From contig CM068590.1 in assembly GCA_035048485.1 (NCBI GenBank), positions 3,694,093 to 3,758,092 of the forward strand: 64,000 bases of DNA, in the 5' to 3' direction. Positions 1-12,665 of this stretch are shown one piece after another. The translations under genes and the position numbers were made by a program. Below the pieces are notes generated by a model. It had not been told where the DNA came from. It did not search any database and worked only from the letters and a program-made list of their open reading frames with translations. Numbering within the stretch: position 1 is the stretch's first letter; each line of letters opens with the position of its first letter. The DNA is from Pteria penguin (Eukaryota > Mollusca > Bivalvia > Pterioida > Pteriidae).

Positions 1-1035
1 CAATTCTGATTCTGGGGAAATATGGTCTGATTCTGAAAGTTCAAAGTGTTCTTCCTGATATTGCACAAGAGTATCACTAGACAAACGCTTTGTCTTTTCT
101 GTATCCACTGGTTTCTGTAATATTTCTCCGGATGTTACTTCTGCATTCTGTTCTAATGTGTAGCTATGATACATCGTACCTTTACTATGGTTAGTAAAAC
201 ACCTTTGTAGAGTATCATTCTCTAATATTTTTCTTGTTTTCTGGATCGTAAGGTCATTGCTCTCTTTGTCATGATAACTTAAATAATCGGTGGTCTGGTT
301 GTATGCATTTGACTCAACTGATTTGTAAACAGGAATTTGCTGTTTTCCATTTCTAAGAACTTCTTGAATAAATATTTCACAAAGGGGTTTGTCAGATCGA
401 AGTATAGCTACAACGCCGTCTTGTTGTTGCTTTGACTTAGACTCGGTTAAAACATTCATCAATTTACGAGCAAGTAGACTGTTTGTTTCATGGACCGCAT
501 CTTGTTGATCGTTACGTTTTTTGTTTTCTTTTGATGACTTTAAACCTTCAGTCGGATTCTTTCTTAAGGATTTCGAATCTTGACGAATATGGCTTAAGTC
601 GCCGTCTAAGTCGAAATATTTGCTTTTCCGTTTCCGTTTTGGATAAGACGCGTTGGTTGCTGGAGATTCTGTACTCAGGTTGTGATCAATTCCATAAGGA
701 ATATTAAGATGTGCTTCAGAAGTTGTTTGTGAATTTGAAGTAGTATTGGATTCACAAATCATACTACATCTACTGCTATTAGCATCATTGCTAAAACCAG
801 GAATTTCAGCGTTTTGGGTCACAGGGTTTTGAAGCTGTCGTGTGGGGTGTGCTATCAATTTTACTACAATTGTTAACACATTATGGTTCGATTTGATATA
901 GTTAATTGCCTCTATTTGTTGTTGTTCTTGAGTCATTTCAGACATTATAAGACGAAGAAAGAACAGGGCCGCATTATGTGTATCGTCTGTAGAGATGTCA
1001 TTCTTCTCTCTTTGGCATGCATGATTCTTGCCCAT
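1..1035 (-). CDS. Partial unrecognised nuclear-type protein (345 codons, open at the window edge)
   Basis: The frame is open without a stop from an ATG at 1035 to base 1, exactly 345 codons, so the gene continues beyond the window. The ATG has a strong context (GCACCATGG). Eleven bases upstream lies a pyrimidine-rich TTTCCTTCTAG, so this is probably the first coding exon after a 5' UTR intron. The protein is rich in Ser, Thr, Asn, Gln and Lys and looks mostly disordered. A basic cluster KRKRKSK near residues 133-139 resembles a nuclear localisation signal. Residues about 20-62 form a hydrophobic, probably helical stretch (FFLRLIMSEMTQEQQQIEA), loosely like a BESS-type protein-interaction motif; that resemblance is weak. 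I do not recognise the family. The length of the open frame in AT-rich DNA is the main support for coding. Confidence 0.6.
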   Translation of the reverse strand, partial: MGKNHACQREKNDISTDDTHNAALFFLRLIMSEMTQEQQQIEAINYIKSNHNVLTIVVKLIAHPTRQLQNPVTQNAEIPGFSNDANSSRCSMICESNTTSNSQTTSEAHLNIPYGIDHNLSTESPATNASYPKRKRKSKYFDLDGDLSHIRQDSKSLRKNPTEGLKSSKENKKRNDQQDAVHETNSLLARKLMNVLTESKSKQQQDGVVAILRSDKPLCEIFIQEVLRNGKQQIPVYKSVESNAYNQTTDYLSYHDKESNDLTIQKTRKILENDTLQRCFTNHSKGTMYHSYTLEQNAEVTSGEILQKPVDTEKTKRLSSDTLVQYQEEHFELSESDHISPESEL

Positions 1036-1045
1036 GGTGCAGTGG

Positions 1046-1947
1046 TCTAGAAGGAAAGTATCAAAGGTGTTACACAGAAATTAAATAGATTTATATGAAA
1101 TAATTACCATAAGAGATAAAAAAATGTGATACTTGCCATGGAAATATTTTGGATTTTGTTGTAATTAAGAATTTAACTTCGCAATTGAATAAAATAACCT
1201 TCAGCGCCAGTGATACTTCTGTATATATTTATTGCATCCCTTGCCTTTAAGAATGAATGCCATAATACAGAAGTATATAAAGGATATAATATATCGACTA
1301 TCACCTAAAAGTACAGGATGACTCTAAATATTTCTTATGTGTAAAATTTAAAATAAAAGATCCACATGTAGTTAATCTGAATATTTTTTTATGTTTGTTA
1401 TGTTTTAAATAAGATATGTTGATTCGGGAAATCATGTCCAAACAGTTACGATGAAACGAGTCCAATTCATCTGTGTGTTTTGAGATAAGTATATCTCAGT
1501 AAGTCAAACCATATTTTCGATTTTTTAACAAGAAGTGAGGTGAACACAAAATAGTATATTTGTCTCTAAATTTTGGCAGTCCATGTGTCATAGATTTTAT
1601 TCACAAATGATTTGTGTTCATATATTTCCTCTCAAAGTATGTTCGTTTGTTTTTCGTGGTATACGACTGTTTAACCTTGAAATTATATGAATATTATTAC
1701 ATTGTTTAACTTTTGTATCTTGCGTACGTCTATGTATTTGTAAACAAAATGAAATAAAGTAATCTCATTAATACTGATTAATATGATCTAATATGTAGCA
1801 ATAAAGTCAATATTGATTCATAGAGAGTTGTTGCTATCGCATCCTTGTTTTGATAAAATGAACTTTGTGGTGTAAAATAAAAATAAACAGAACATTGGTG
1901 TTTGTTATATAATGATATAACCTTTAGTAACGTGATTCAGTGTGTAA
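1046..1947. other. Intergenic region between two head-to-head gene starts
   Basis: About 900 bases of AT-rich sequence separate the minus-strand start at 1035 from the plus-strand start at 1948. I see no repeat or open frame here. It would hold the promoters of both genes, possibly a shared one, but no clear TATA box or CpG-rich block stands out. Confidence 0.35.
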
Positions 1948-2239
1948 ATGCCGCCACAGAAAATTCAGTTGCTTAAAAAGGAAGAAATTAATATACAGAT
2001 CAAAGCAGGAAGAGGTGAGTTTAGAATATTTGTTATGATTCCTGTATAAGGGGCTAGCTGGTTACTCTGAATGAGATTGACGACAAAATGACCAACATTT
2101 CTCATATGCATCTTGCTTTAATGTGAATGGCAGAAGTAAGGCTTTTCTTATATTTGATACCCCATTTTATTTCATTTTTGTCACTCAGTTGGTGTGGAAG
2201 ACCAGTTTACAGACGACCCCATTTTCAATCAGTACAAAA
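1948..2239 (+). CDS. 5' end of an unrecognised gene, two short in-phase exons
   Basis: Exon 1 (1948-2014) starts MPPQKIQLLKKEE and ends in phase 1 at AGAG|GTGAGT, a near-consensus donor. Exon 2 (2189-2239) follows a good acceptor (TTTTTGTCACTCAG) and continues the frame as V-GVEDQFTDDPIFNQYK, again ending in phase 1 before a GT. The two exons join without a stop to give about 39 residues. I do not recognise the protein. The end of exon 2 abuts a SINE tail, so the second donor may lie in inserted DNA and the gene may be truncated. Further exons were not found. The call rests on matching phase and splice signals only. Confidence 0.4.
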
Positions 2240-2330
2240 GTATAAATTTCTATGCAATGCATTAAGCAGATGCCGTCAATATATACTGGAAATAATCGTG
2301 GAGTGACGTAAAACAATACTCACTGAATAA
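2239..2330 (+). repeat. SINE tail fragment
   Basis: The stretch matches the tail of the SINE family seen complete at 19345-19600: an ATGCATTAAGCAGATGCCGTC-like block followed by CGTGGAGTGACGTAAAAC. The tRNA-like head is missing, so this is a 5'-truncated copy. Confidence 0.65.
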
Positions 2331-3697
2331 TTCATTTTGCAGCATATGCTCACCAATTTAAAATTCTTTGCGGAAACTTTAAAATAAATCGCAAAGTAGT
2401 TAAGAAGAATGAAAATATGAATCTATTCCATCATTGGTTTCCATGGAAATGAAGCGTATAAAACCACTTTATATCACCTTATGGCAAGGACATGTTGTTA
2501 CGTTGACAATCTTGATCAAGGGAAAACATAAGTTGAATGCATCGTATATATCTGGAAAATCACGAATTCGACGAGAGGGCGTGGCCATCCGATTTTCATT
2601 CTTGCAGATTCTTATCAAAAAGGTGACGATAATAAAAGTACATGTATTCAAATAAACATCCATTTCACGAAGTCGGAAAGTAATTGCAATATATTCCATA
2701 AGCCAGTGTATGGAAAATTAATCATCTAGGACTCAATGACAGTAAAAGATATTTTTAGAAGTACAGAACGAGAATGAAATGATTATTTAATAATGATTAG
2801 TGAGTTATGCCATATGCATACTGGGACCATTTCACCTGTACATCAGTGAATATTTGATGTAGCATTTAGCACAATGTTTTACTTCGTGATTACGGGGAAA
2901 AAGTTCTTTTAAATAAGAAATTCTGTAATTAAATAAATTTATATCAATTTCGTAACTGAACATTTAACTTGATTTACTTTGACAAAATTACATCGCGTAT
3001 AAATTCGAAAGAACAGCATGCGATGTCTAATATTAAAGGTCGAGTTAAACACTTCAAAATCGAATCCCAAATGTGTCGAGACAAGGTGTCCGTACCGTAG
3101 AAGTTTATTATCGTCACTTTCAGTGATATTTTAATACGCAATTGCTGATTTAAGCGAAACGTATAATTTTCGATTTATTTTTATCGGTTTCTAAATGCTG
3201 TACCATCGACCAGTGGCAGTTTATTCAATGTAAAAGAAAATTTGGTGGACTCTTAAATGGGGAATCGAAAAAATCAATATATATGTATTTCCTGTGTGAA
3301 TGTAACAATAGAAAATATTAAGTCACTGGCTGAGAATTATAATTTTTGTTAAGTTACAAAGAGTACGAAGCTTTAAAGGTGCAAATCAGGCTTCATCGGT
3401 GCTATTTACTACATATTATGATAAAATCAGATCGAAATAAAAGAATATTTAATTATGTAACCATGAAAAAAAAAAAAAAACAAAAAAAACAAACAAATGC
3501 AGTTAAATATGTTGTGATTGAGTGATTGTTAAAGATGCATGTGCATGGCAGAGGCATGGCAGTTTCTTTCACTCAAGGAACTGGAGGTCACATCACCGTC
3601 ATTGGACAATGCCGCACATCTCATCATGTTCTTATATTAGTTATATGGTTTGTTACTGGTAAGTCAGAAAGAAACCATATAACGAATTTATTGCACT

Positions 3698-3731
<34 letters not shown>

Positions 3732-4372
3732 GTTAATACAGATACATTTGCAAAACGCGATACGCATTATATACATATTTTGTATTGTAAAACATTCATA
3801 AATATAAATATATTACGTGTTTAACGGCCGAGCTTGACCTACTTGAAAATCCGGTTGTAGTGTAATTAGGCATGTTTGGAGTTGGGCTGCCCTTGCCGCT
3901 GTAGTAGCGATAAGAATAAAGAATAACACAGCGTGTTTTGACCACGTAAGAACAGGTTCTTCACACATGGGTTACTTAGCAAAGCCAAGGCTAAAGATGC
4001 ATCACAGAAAACAATAAATACAAATTACACCGCGTACCTGAAAATATCTAAGATTAGTTTTGGGATATAACAATTGTTAGAATATTTTCAAAATAAGTTA
4101 TATAGACATGCAATAGACACCCGCTCCCTGATAGAAAACTTGGAATTGCATCCCTTCATCAAACAAAAAGACATAGGTTAGTATATTTAGTATACATTGA
4201 TTTATTATAGGCATTGAATATCTAAGGAAACATAAATTAACTTTAAATGTTACGGAGTGTTCCAAATAAAAGCTATGAAAACTTTATTTATGCAAAACAA
4301 TTGAGATTTTACGCCCTGTCCCACCACAACACCCCTAAAATTGGCGGGAGTCCGTACGCGCTATCCAAGTGA
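2331..4372. other. Non-coding AT-rich stretch with homopolymers
   Basis: I find no supported gene. It contains an A-rich run near 3464-3495 and an uninterrupted run of 33 G at 3698-3730. The short open frames here are not convincing. Confidence 0.4.
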
Positions 4373-4756
4373 GTGGACAATGTTACTCAGATGGACTTTG
4401 GTGAAAGTACTATTATTTGCGATGGAGACGAAAATAATGCTGAGGAGACATTTGCAATATCGCAAGGCCCAAACAGTGAAGAGTGTCCGCTTTGTTTATG
4501 CAACCCTTGCATAACGGACGAAAGTAATACTCAGATGTGGTGGGAATCCGAACCCAGTATACCTATCAACGGAACTCTAAGTTAAGAAAAGACAGATATA
4601 AAAGGTTGTGGACAATATTATTGCATCGCTGTGTGTGGAACAATCAAAGATATATTCGAATGGCACAGATGCTAAATAATACCTTCGTTCGTAGTGAATT
4701 TGGCGAGGCCTCCCAATTCGAAGGATAAACCGTACATGGGACATGTGTGGGAATAA
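4373..4756 (+). pseudogene. Frameshifted relic of a multicopy invertebrate Cys-rich/aromatic domain family
   Basis: Three overlapping frames together recover one conserved domain. Frame A (from 4373) has ECPLCLCNPC and TDESNTQMWWESEP. Frame B (to about 4690) has LRKDRYKRLW and NNQRYIRMAQ. Frame C ends with VVNLARPPNSKDKPYMGHVWE and a stop at 4754-4756. I recall this order (Cys cluster, WWE, RK-x-x-YK-x-x-W, YMGHxW at the C-terminus) from multicopy uncharacterised proteins of marine invertebrates, but I cannot name a family. Reading it needs at least two frame changes, one near 4540-4585 and one near 4690, so the copy is dead or contains unannotated introns. Confidence 0.5.
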
Positions 4757-7700
4757 AACTAGCCAATCATACAGTGTAATATAATAATACCAAAAGGCAT
4801 AGGTACAAACTTATTATTTTCGGTTTTTATACCCTCCGATATCGCAGTGCACTAATTGTCCTTATGTAATATAACAAATAATTGCGCAAACAGTGTTTTA
4901 ACGTATTATATGTACTATAAATTAATGGATCTATTTGGATAGCCAGAGACAGAACAGTAAGTCAACTTATTATTCTGTATCATTATAGATCTTTTGTGAT
5001 TACTTTGACGAGGCACTCTGGCTATCATTTCTTGTCAGACCGGCAACATGTGCTGTTACTCACACTAAATCCGGTGTAAACAATAACACACGAAAACACG
5101 CCCACTAACGAACAAAATTTAATTTGAAATTAGATAATGAGATCTGCTTCAGAACTTTGATGAATAAATATATAATTATTGAATAGTTACAATATCAGTT
5201 GATACGAACACAATTATTTTCGTGAGTTAAATCGACGTAATTGTTGACAATTTTACAAATTTATAACTGCAATCTGAACGCGTCTCGAAAAATCACATTT
5301 ACCGCCATTTTCTTGATTGGCCGCTATTTATACCCCGATATCGGCCTTTAAATTCATGTACTCAGATTAAGTCCTTCGTAATATACATTACGTATAGAAT
5401 TGTATCTTTTTAAATCATATATATATGTCATTGTTGTGAATACACTCACGATATCAGATATCATTCATTTATTTAGGAAGGTGTGAAAGGACATGTTTGT
5501 TTTTCCGAGATATTTTTGGTAAACGTGTGCTTATTAAGATTTAAATTAGTTCTATCATAAAATTCAAAGAAACGGAGGATGATAGTCCTCCTTCTTTTCT
5601 CCCATTTTAGAAAAGAAGGCAGAACACAGTGTTAATTACGTATGTAAATATGTAAATATGTCTATTTTTTTATATTCTTTACGTAATCATTTTGTTTCAA
5701 TGCATTTTTGAATTAGAAGTTTAGATAAAGATCTACTTGACATTTTCGAATAACAGAAGAAAGTAAATGTTTTCAACAAAAACTTAACAGCATTTCACTT
5801 TTAAGGTACTTTCATAAAATCGATAACAATTACCACATTAAGAATTGAAAACAATGGAGAGAGAGAGAGGGGGAGAGATAGATATACTCCAGATATTTGT
5901 AATTTAAGATGGGTACTGTATTTTTACAAGAGGATAAACAATTAAAAGAACCAATTCAAACAAGCATACTTGCAATGGAACTAGACACAGATGAATTGAG
6001 GTATTGGACTGGTATTGGTAGAGATTAAGCTGAAGGCAGTAAGGACACCATTTTTGAAATATACTAAATAAAGTAAGGAGATGAATGAGTTGTTAAATAT
6101 AGATCCTCAAACTTTTAATGAATACGATTAGTGGTTATAATAAAATCATTAAACATCAGAACTTAAATTATTTATTAATGATATTGTTAGAGATACCTCT
6201 GAAGAAAAATTAAGTCTGCACGTGTATTCCAGATTGCATTAGGGAATCAAACTAATATCTATAAAGAGAGTGTCCACATCATTACGTAGTAACCTGTATG
6301 GAATAATACTTGGATTACCACACAAGGCATGGCGTGTAAAATACTGGTACAGAAATTATCGTTCCTTCAATTAGAAGAGTTTATTGACACACTTATAAAC
6401 AAAACTTTACGTTTAAATATATTCAGCGGAGCCAGGTTATTTAAAAGATAAATAAAAGATCAATATCACTCCATATATATACGACTGATATTAAATCCCT
6501 TTTCTTTTTAACTTTGTGTTTCATATCACATGCTCCATAGGATAAAAAATTTTCCTATGAAATTTTATTGACAACATTCACCAAAATGAATTACAAGAAA
6601 TGTATAGGGCTTTCATGCAAACTATTCGGAAAATTATTTTTAAGAAATGTAAGTGATGTCCCAAACGTAGAGAACCCGCATGTCTAATTATGGCTGCCTT
6701 AATGTCTGGGTTATTAAATGTTGTTTGGACAGTTTTAAAATTACTTAGCAGCATTATTCTGTGTTTTACCTTGACACAAACGTTAAATTGCCATCGAAAA
6801 GGATTTAATATCTTCAATCAATACAAATATTTAGAAATTTCTGACGAATCGGAAAATTCAATGAAGCTGAAAGTGGTATTTGATAATATATTTGTATTAT
6901 GACTCTCGAGTCGATGGTGTCTTCTTTGTCCTCTCACCACAATAACGACAAAATTATTCAGCATTTTAGGCATGAATGTAGATTAAATTGTATACAATAT
7001 GTTAAAGTCATATAGATACAACATTAGAGATGAAACAGCTTGTAAAACACTGCTAAGATGGAATATATTTTATTTAAAAAATAGGTCTTTCTTTTGCATA
7101 ATTTATTTATCGTTTTATAAATTTTTAATTCAAATATTTGTAATTATGATACTACTTAAGCAATGCGCTCTTAAATGCTGATAATGAAAGTAAATAATAA
7201 TTTTCCTCAATCTAATTTCAGAAACTTACCATTCGATGACATCACACAGTTTAAAGACAATTGACATCAGAGAAAATATCGGAATAACGATATGAACACA
7301 TGCATAAATATATATATATATATATATATCAGCAATACTGTTATATCTCGTGTCTTCTTCATCAAACTATTGCATTCGAGGGCGTGGTATATTCAAATTT
7401 ATGAACAGCCTCCCCATAGTATAGTGCACTAAATTGTGCTAAAATGTGCAAAATGACGTACAGTTTATAATGCCTAATTTATGGTAATATCTACAAAAAT
7501 TTATTACATAAAAGCATTTGAAGTCTGTAGACGCATAGCACTAAGACAACACCAAGTCGAGTGCCATTTAAATGTCATGGGAAACCTTTTATTTAGATTA
7601 AACAATATCCTTGCGTGCAATGCATTATTTTAGAAAAATGTGTTTCATATAATTAGTGTTCATCTTCTAATAGAGTACGGAAATGACCTGTAAGCATACA

Positions 7701-8045
7701 AATTGTTAACCTGTTAAATGTAAAGCTAGTAATTGTTGATCTATTAATTTTAGCCTGTTACTTGTTAACCTTTAGATTTTTAACATGTTGATTGTTCCAA
7801 TCTTAGTCTGTTGTTAATATATTATTTTGTTATGGCATCGGTCAGCAGGGGATTCTTACTCCTTCATGGTATCTGGTACCACTTCCATTTCTTCGATGGG
7901 TCCCGTGATAACCTATATCTCTATCTTTTTTTAGTATGGTGGGTGTTCCCTATAGATTACAGCTTGGTATCTGTGCATTTTATCTATTTATCTTTAAACT
8001 GTTAATTGTTAACTTATCAATTGTTAACTGCGACACTGAGGCTCT
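4757..8045. other. Non-coding stretch, no supported gene
   Basis: The sequence is AT-rich. It includes an inverted repeat (4938-5026), a short GA run near 5855, a TA dinucleotide tract near 7309-7330, and degenerate repeats of TTGTTAACCTGTTA-like words at about 7700-8030. Block 5930-6500 has A-rich, vaguely protein-like sequence with many stops, which I could not assign. Confidence 0.35.
4938..5026. repeat. Short inverted repeat
   Basis: GATAGCCAGAG at 4938-4948 is repeated as its exact reverse complement CTCTGGCTATC at 5016-5026, with a spacer of about 67 bases. It could be the core of a small inverted-repeat element, or a chance hairpin. Confidence 0.4.
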
Positions 8046-8049
8046 TCAT

Positions 8050-9780
8050 CTTGTAGTTTGCCTTAACGAGATCGGCTCTAAATAAGTATGCACATCACAT
8101 CTGTGCAACGTCATGCTCGATCCACGTTGAGTTCAATCTAACGTAATTCGAATTCTCTGTTCCACACATCATTCTTTTTTCATAATAATGATGTCATCTG
8201 AGGTGAGACAAACCACCGACGAATGAAATATTCGTTTATGGCGTCATAAATATTACATGATCTTTTACGAATGATGGAAAGTGTTTTAGGTTGCAAGGAC
8301 GAAAGCAACTTAAGTATCATGGCGATAGGCAAAATTTACAGTGAGCTCAATAAACTGGTAAAGCCAGCGTAGATTACACGGTGAAGTGTTTGTCATAGAT
8401 AGAGAGGGCATTGTGTTTGAGTCACACTAAAGGATCGTCAGTATAATAATTTTCTAACGACACAGTTAAAACCGAGAGCATACGGACCGGCACGTGCTAC
8501 GCAATGAATCAGACAGCTGATATCACCATACAAGTGAAATTAAACAAGAAACAAGAAAAGAGACACATGTTGAGTTATTTTCTTCCTTAATTTCTTCCGA
8601 TGCCTTGTACACAAGAAACCCATCTTTTCAATTTCAAGTCACTAAGACACACGGCAAATGCCAACGGGGACTGTGGACTCCTTTGACATCGGAAGGTCAT
8701 CGATAATTTTGAGATCGCGTTCACGAGATCATTCGGAACAGAAAGCTCATCGAGCGTCGCACTGATCCCAGTTGATATTCATCAAGTGAGCAGATGGATT
8801 TAGGCAGGCGTTTTTGGCATCCGACGGATATTGCATTAAATCTATACATTCGCACATATTTAATAAACAATACAACATTAGAGTGGGATTAATTGGTATT
8901 TAGTTGTCAAACAAATAAATCAACATAATATGTGTAGTCGGCATAGGGAGGCGACATAATTGTAACCTTGGCTCTAGTGACACAACGTTTGTGCCAATTA
9001 CAACCATTGTGTGAATTATGAAGCACATTCACTTTACAAATATGGTTTTATTGAGAAACAACTGAATTTGTGATAATTAGCACACTGTAACTTTGAAGGT
9101 ATGACTTTGGGTCAAGAACACACAACGGCTAAGCACCATAGGTAACAATGTAGTGATTAATAATAATCGAAAAAACAGACACTGATATATGAAATAAACA
9201 CTAAATTCATCATCTTAAACTCTCTGTGACCTTGAAACTAAAGATATGACCTTGGTCATAACATACCGTAATGCCATGGATAGAGTTTATGTCACATGAA
9301 CTGTTTCATTCTATATAGCAATTGTATTTACATAACTATGAAATCTTTAAAACATATTTATCTTGCAGACATACACTGAACTTCCCTATATAACTATCTC
9401 CTCCCATAATCAGTTTCACTCTTGGGGGTATGATGATGTACTTGTCTATAAATAAACTTATGATCTTCCTTTACGAATAAATTCAGTTTAGAGTATAACT
9501 CTTTGAAAATCATACATTAAATTGATATCAAAATGCGAATTGCAGATTTTCAAATCAAACTTTTAGTGTTATTTTTTTATTTTTCCCATCAGCTTCATTG
9601 TAAAATGAAAGGAAATTTTTAAATGACCCTCATTTCCTTACACAATCACGGGTACACCCCTTTTTAAATTTTAGTTTTGAAGCTGTAGATCTGTGTTTAA
9701 ATTTTATATGCATTATTAAAATTTTCAAATTGATAGTTTCTGGCAAATACACCCTATACGGCCTCCTTTAGTAAAACAAT
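8050..9780 (+). repeat. Old direct duplication, copy 1
   Basis: This block matches 13862-15640 in the same orientation over most of its length. Shared anchors include CTCAATAAACTGGT...GCGTAGATTA, AGAGAGGGCATTGT, GATATTCATCAAGTGAGC, CTTGGGGGTATG and TATGCATTATT.AAATTTTCAAATTG. Divergence is substantial, with many small indels. No open frame is conserved between the copies, so it is either an ancient segmental duplication or two copies of an unnamed long interspersed element. Confidence 0.7.
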
Positions 9781-10129
9781 AAGAAATTATATGTTGCTGT
9801 TTCATTGAAACACCCAACAACGTACTGCTATGGACATTTACATTGTTCTGGACAAGACACGTAATAAAGAAGTGAACTGATAACGTAATTGGCACAAAAT
9901 TACACAAATATTTTGAAATGGCATGAAGAAAAGAATGCAATTAAATCAGTTACTGAGTGATCCATGAATCAAAGCAACTTGCTTGACAACAAAGAAAAAT
10001 ATATTGATATATACGTATCTCTGTAATGCTTGTGCAAACAATTCGCTTACTTATTGTACTTAACGAACTAGATAAATACGGGAAGGAATATACATTTTAA
10101 ATATGTTATAAATCTTTCTCTTCCTCAGA
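9781..10129. other. Non-coding stretch
   Basis: AT-rich sequence between the duplication and the Tc1-like relic. I see no feature in it. Confidence 0.35.
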
Positions 10130-10149
10130 ATTAAAACGTTGTATTCCAG

Positions 10150-11375
10150 AATATGCTGTATGTAATGGGTGCATATATAATGAAACGCAAAATAAACGCA
10201 ACCGCTAATTTAATTAATATCTTTATTATTTCATTCAAATGTCTTCTCATTTGTTTACATCTAGTAGAAGATAAGAATCTAGTCTTGTGAACAGCACAAA
10301 AATTTGCAGTTGTCAACATCATTTCCAGAAAAAGCCAAGGCCGAAGTGGAGCCATTGAATTTTCCAAATTCAATAACGTGTATGCACTCGTTTGCATTTG
10401 TTGCAGCTCGAATCCTGCGACGCACAGAGTTTTGGCAATAGGGATATTCTGCCTCTTTTCAAGAAGTGCTAGAAGCAAACCGGATATTGTCTCTTTGGGA
10501 TTTGAGAGCGTTGGAATGCACCTGTCTAACATGTCCCACAATTGCTCGATTGGTGAAAAATCTAGACTGAAAGGTGGCCAAGATAGAGATACCACGTTTT
10601 TTTCTTGAAGATAGTTCATTGTACATTGTGCAATATGACATCGGGCATTGTCTTGCTGAAAAGTTAAGTTATGCTGCCAAACAAAGTGCACAGTGACAGG
10701 TTGAAGAACAGTGTTTATGTACCGTTGAGCTGTCAAACTGCCTTCTATCACTACAAGGGGGGTTTTATGGCTACCACAGATCCCAAGCCACACCATAATG
10801 CTACCACTTCTAAACATATCACATTCCACCATACAGTTATCAGCATAACAATCACCACGACGTCGAAAAACACTTTGAGTTCCTTCTGAAAGATAAACCG
10901 TAAGTCTTGACTCATCAGAGAAGAGGACAAGTCGCCATCTTTGCATAGGAAACACATTTGGATGGTATCGTCGCTACCATTAAAGTCTGACATCACGTCT
11001 GTGACGATTAAGGGGCATTCCAGCTGCAGCGACTCGAAGCCTAAAGCCATATGAAGAGAGTCGTCTTGGCACAGTATCACGGCTTATTTTGGATTATGTG
11101 TCCCTGGTGTCTCATTAGCAATTTTTTTCTGTTCTAAAGCGATTACGCAAGGATTGCAATATGATGAAACGATCTTGGCCGGGTGTCGTAACCTTCGGAT
11201 GGCCAGTTTTAGGGCGATCGACAGTCGTTCAAGTCACACGGAGACGCCGGTAAAAACGACTTATAGTGCTTCTGTGAACGTTTAATGCTGTTGCTACAGA
11301 TTTTTGGCTGTTTCCATCCAATAGTAACTGCATTTCTCGATTGCGTTCATCATGTGTTAGCCTTGGCTACCTTTA
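10150..11375 (-). pseudogene. Tc1/mariner-type transposase pseudogene (Tc1-like, DD34E)
   Basis: The minus strand encodes a degraded Tc1-like transposase. The N-terminal helix-turn-helix is readable from about 11365 (LTHDERNREMQLLLDGNSQK, then STISRFYRRLRVT), followed by a stop and TGHPKVTTPGQDRF. The catalytic half is open at 10131-10955: FSDESR (first Asp), QQDNARCH (second Asp), and WPPFSLDFSPIEQLWD (Glu). The spacing of the second Asp to the Glu fits DD34E. Stops and frame changes between about 10955 and 11230 break the gene. The family cuts and pastes itself into TA sites; this copy cannot make a full enzyme. Clear terminal inverted repeats were not found by eye. Confidence 0.85.
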
Positions 11376-12145
11376 CACAGTAACAAAATGAATTTAAATA
11401 ACGGATTGTTCTTACCCAATACCTGAAGGATGACAAACATATCTGAAAATTATGAGATGCCTCCACCTGTATCTTGACACGTGCCAATTTGGGTATAGAG
11501 TGATGTCTCGTAGAAACTAGAACGCTCAGTGCGATCCAATTCAACCAACCGTGAATTAATCGGATACGTGTTTAACAGCATGTAATTCAAAATCGGTATC
11601 AATAATTTATTTAGATCGATCTAGTAAATATTGACGTCTTATTGGCGTGTCAGTGTATGTAAGTCCCTATTTGATAAAATGCAAATATGGGCACATCTAA
11701 CAACGTTAAAAAAGTGTGACATAACTGTTGTATTTTGAACATGCCCTGGCATATATCATAAGCTGAGGTCATACAAAAAGGTCATTGGCAATACAGGAAG
11801 GAATATTGCTACTCAGGAAAGGGAAGTTCGTTTTGTGGAAGATTAAATCGTCACGTCTGTCGTACAGGGAGATATGCAACGGACCGTTATCATCGAAAGG
11901 CGATGAAAATGAGCATCCACAACACTAATGGCAATAAACAACATTATGCTAAATCTATTTAAATTTATTTGATCAAAAAGTTAAAAAATATATTAAAAGA
12001 AGTATCATATGGAATTTGATCAATACTCAGTGTATTGGTTATCGATGACTTCTTAGATTTCATATTTTGGTTACCAAAATGAGGCGATATTTTGTCATTT
12101 TAAATGCCTATCTCGGAAGTACCTTATTCGACCTGACCCTGACCA
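11376..12145. other. Non-coding stretch
   Basis: AT-rich, without a supported gene or an obvious repeat. Confidence 0.35.
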
Positions 12146-12149
12146 AAGG

Positions 12150-12665
12150 ATCATAAATATCACAAATTTGATAAAGGAGTGTTTGCTCCTCAAATCTGCA
12201 TACAATGTATCAAGACAAGCCACTGTAGTCTAAAAATGAAATACATTTTCACTTTGTCTATGAGTCTATATATCTCACCCTGCAACATGAAATCCTTACC
12301 AAGAGTTATGAAATTCTCAATTTTGTTAGACAGTCGTTCGCTCTTTGGAACCCATGCATACAGTTCAATGTAGCAAGGTGCTGTAGTAAAAGCAAAATTT
12401 TCTAAGCTTAAACCCCTTAGAAAAGAAGATCAAAGATGTTTTCACTATGTGTTATACTTCATGTGGCAGTCAAGATAAAAGCCTCACAGGGCAGTATGAT
12501 AAAGACCCTGTATCTCGAACAAGGAGCAATAAATCCGATAAATTATGTAAGAGTGTTCATGCCTTTGATAATCATGCATATAGTTCATTATCAGAGAAAA
12601 ATAATGAAAAAACTGAAATACATTATCCTTATGTAGCTATATGGACCCCGCCTCTGCACCTGCAG
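12150..12665 (+). repeat. Degenerate dispersed repeat of bivalve type
   Basis: Phrases such as GTGTTTGCTCCTCAAATCTGC, GTAGTCTAAAAATGAAA and AGAGTTATGAAATTCTCAATT, followed by a TGCATACAGTT block, resemble a long non-coding dispersed repeat I know from bivalve genomes. The copy is diverged. The short open frames inside it (12179, 12436, 12447) are not credible genes. The match is from memory and should be checked against a repeat library. Confidence 0.5.
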
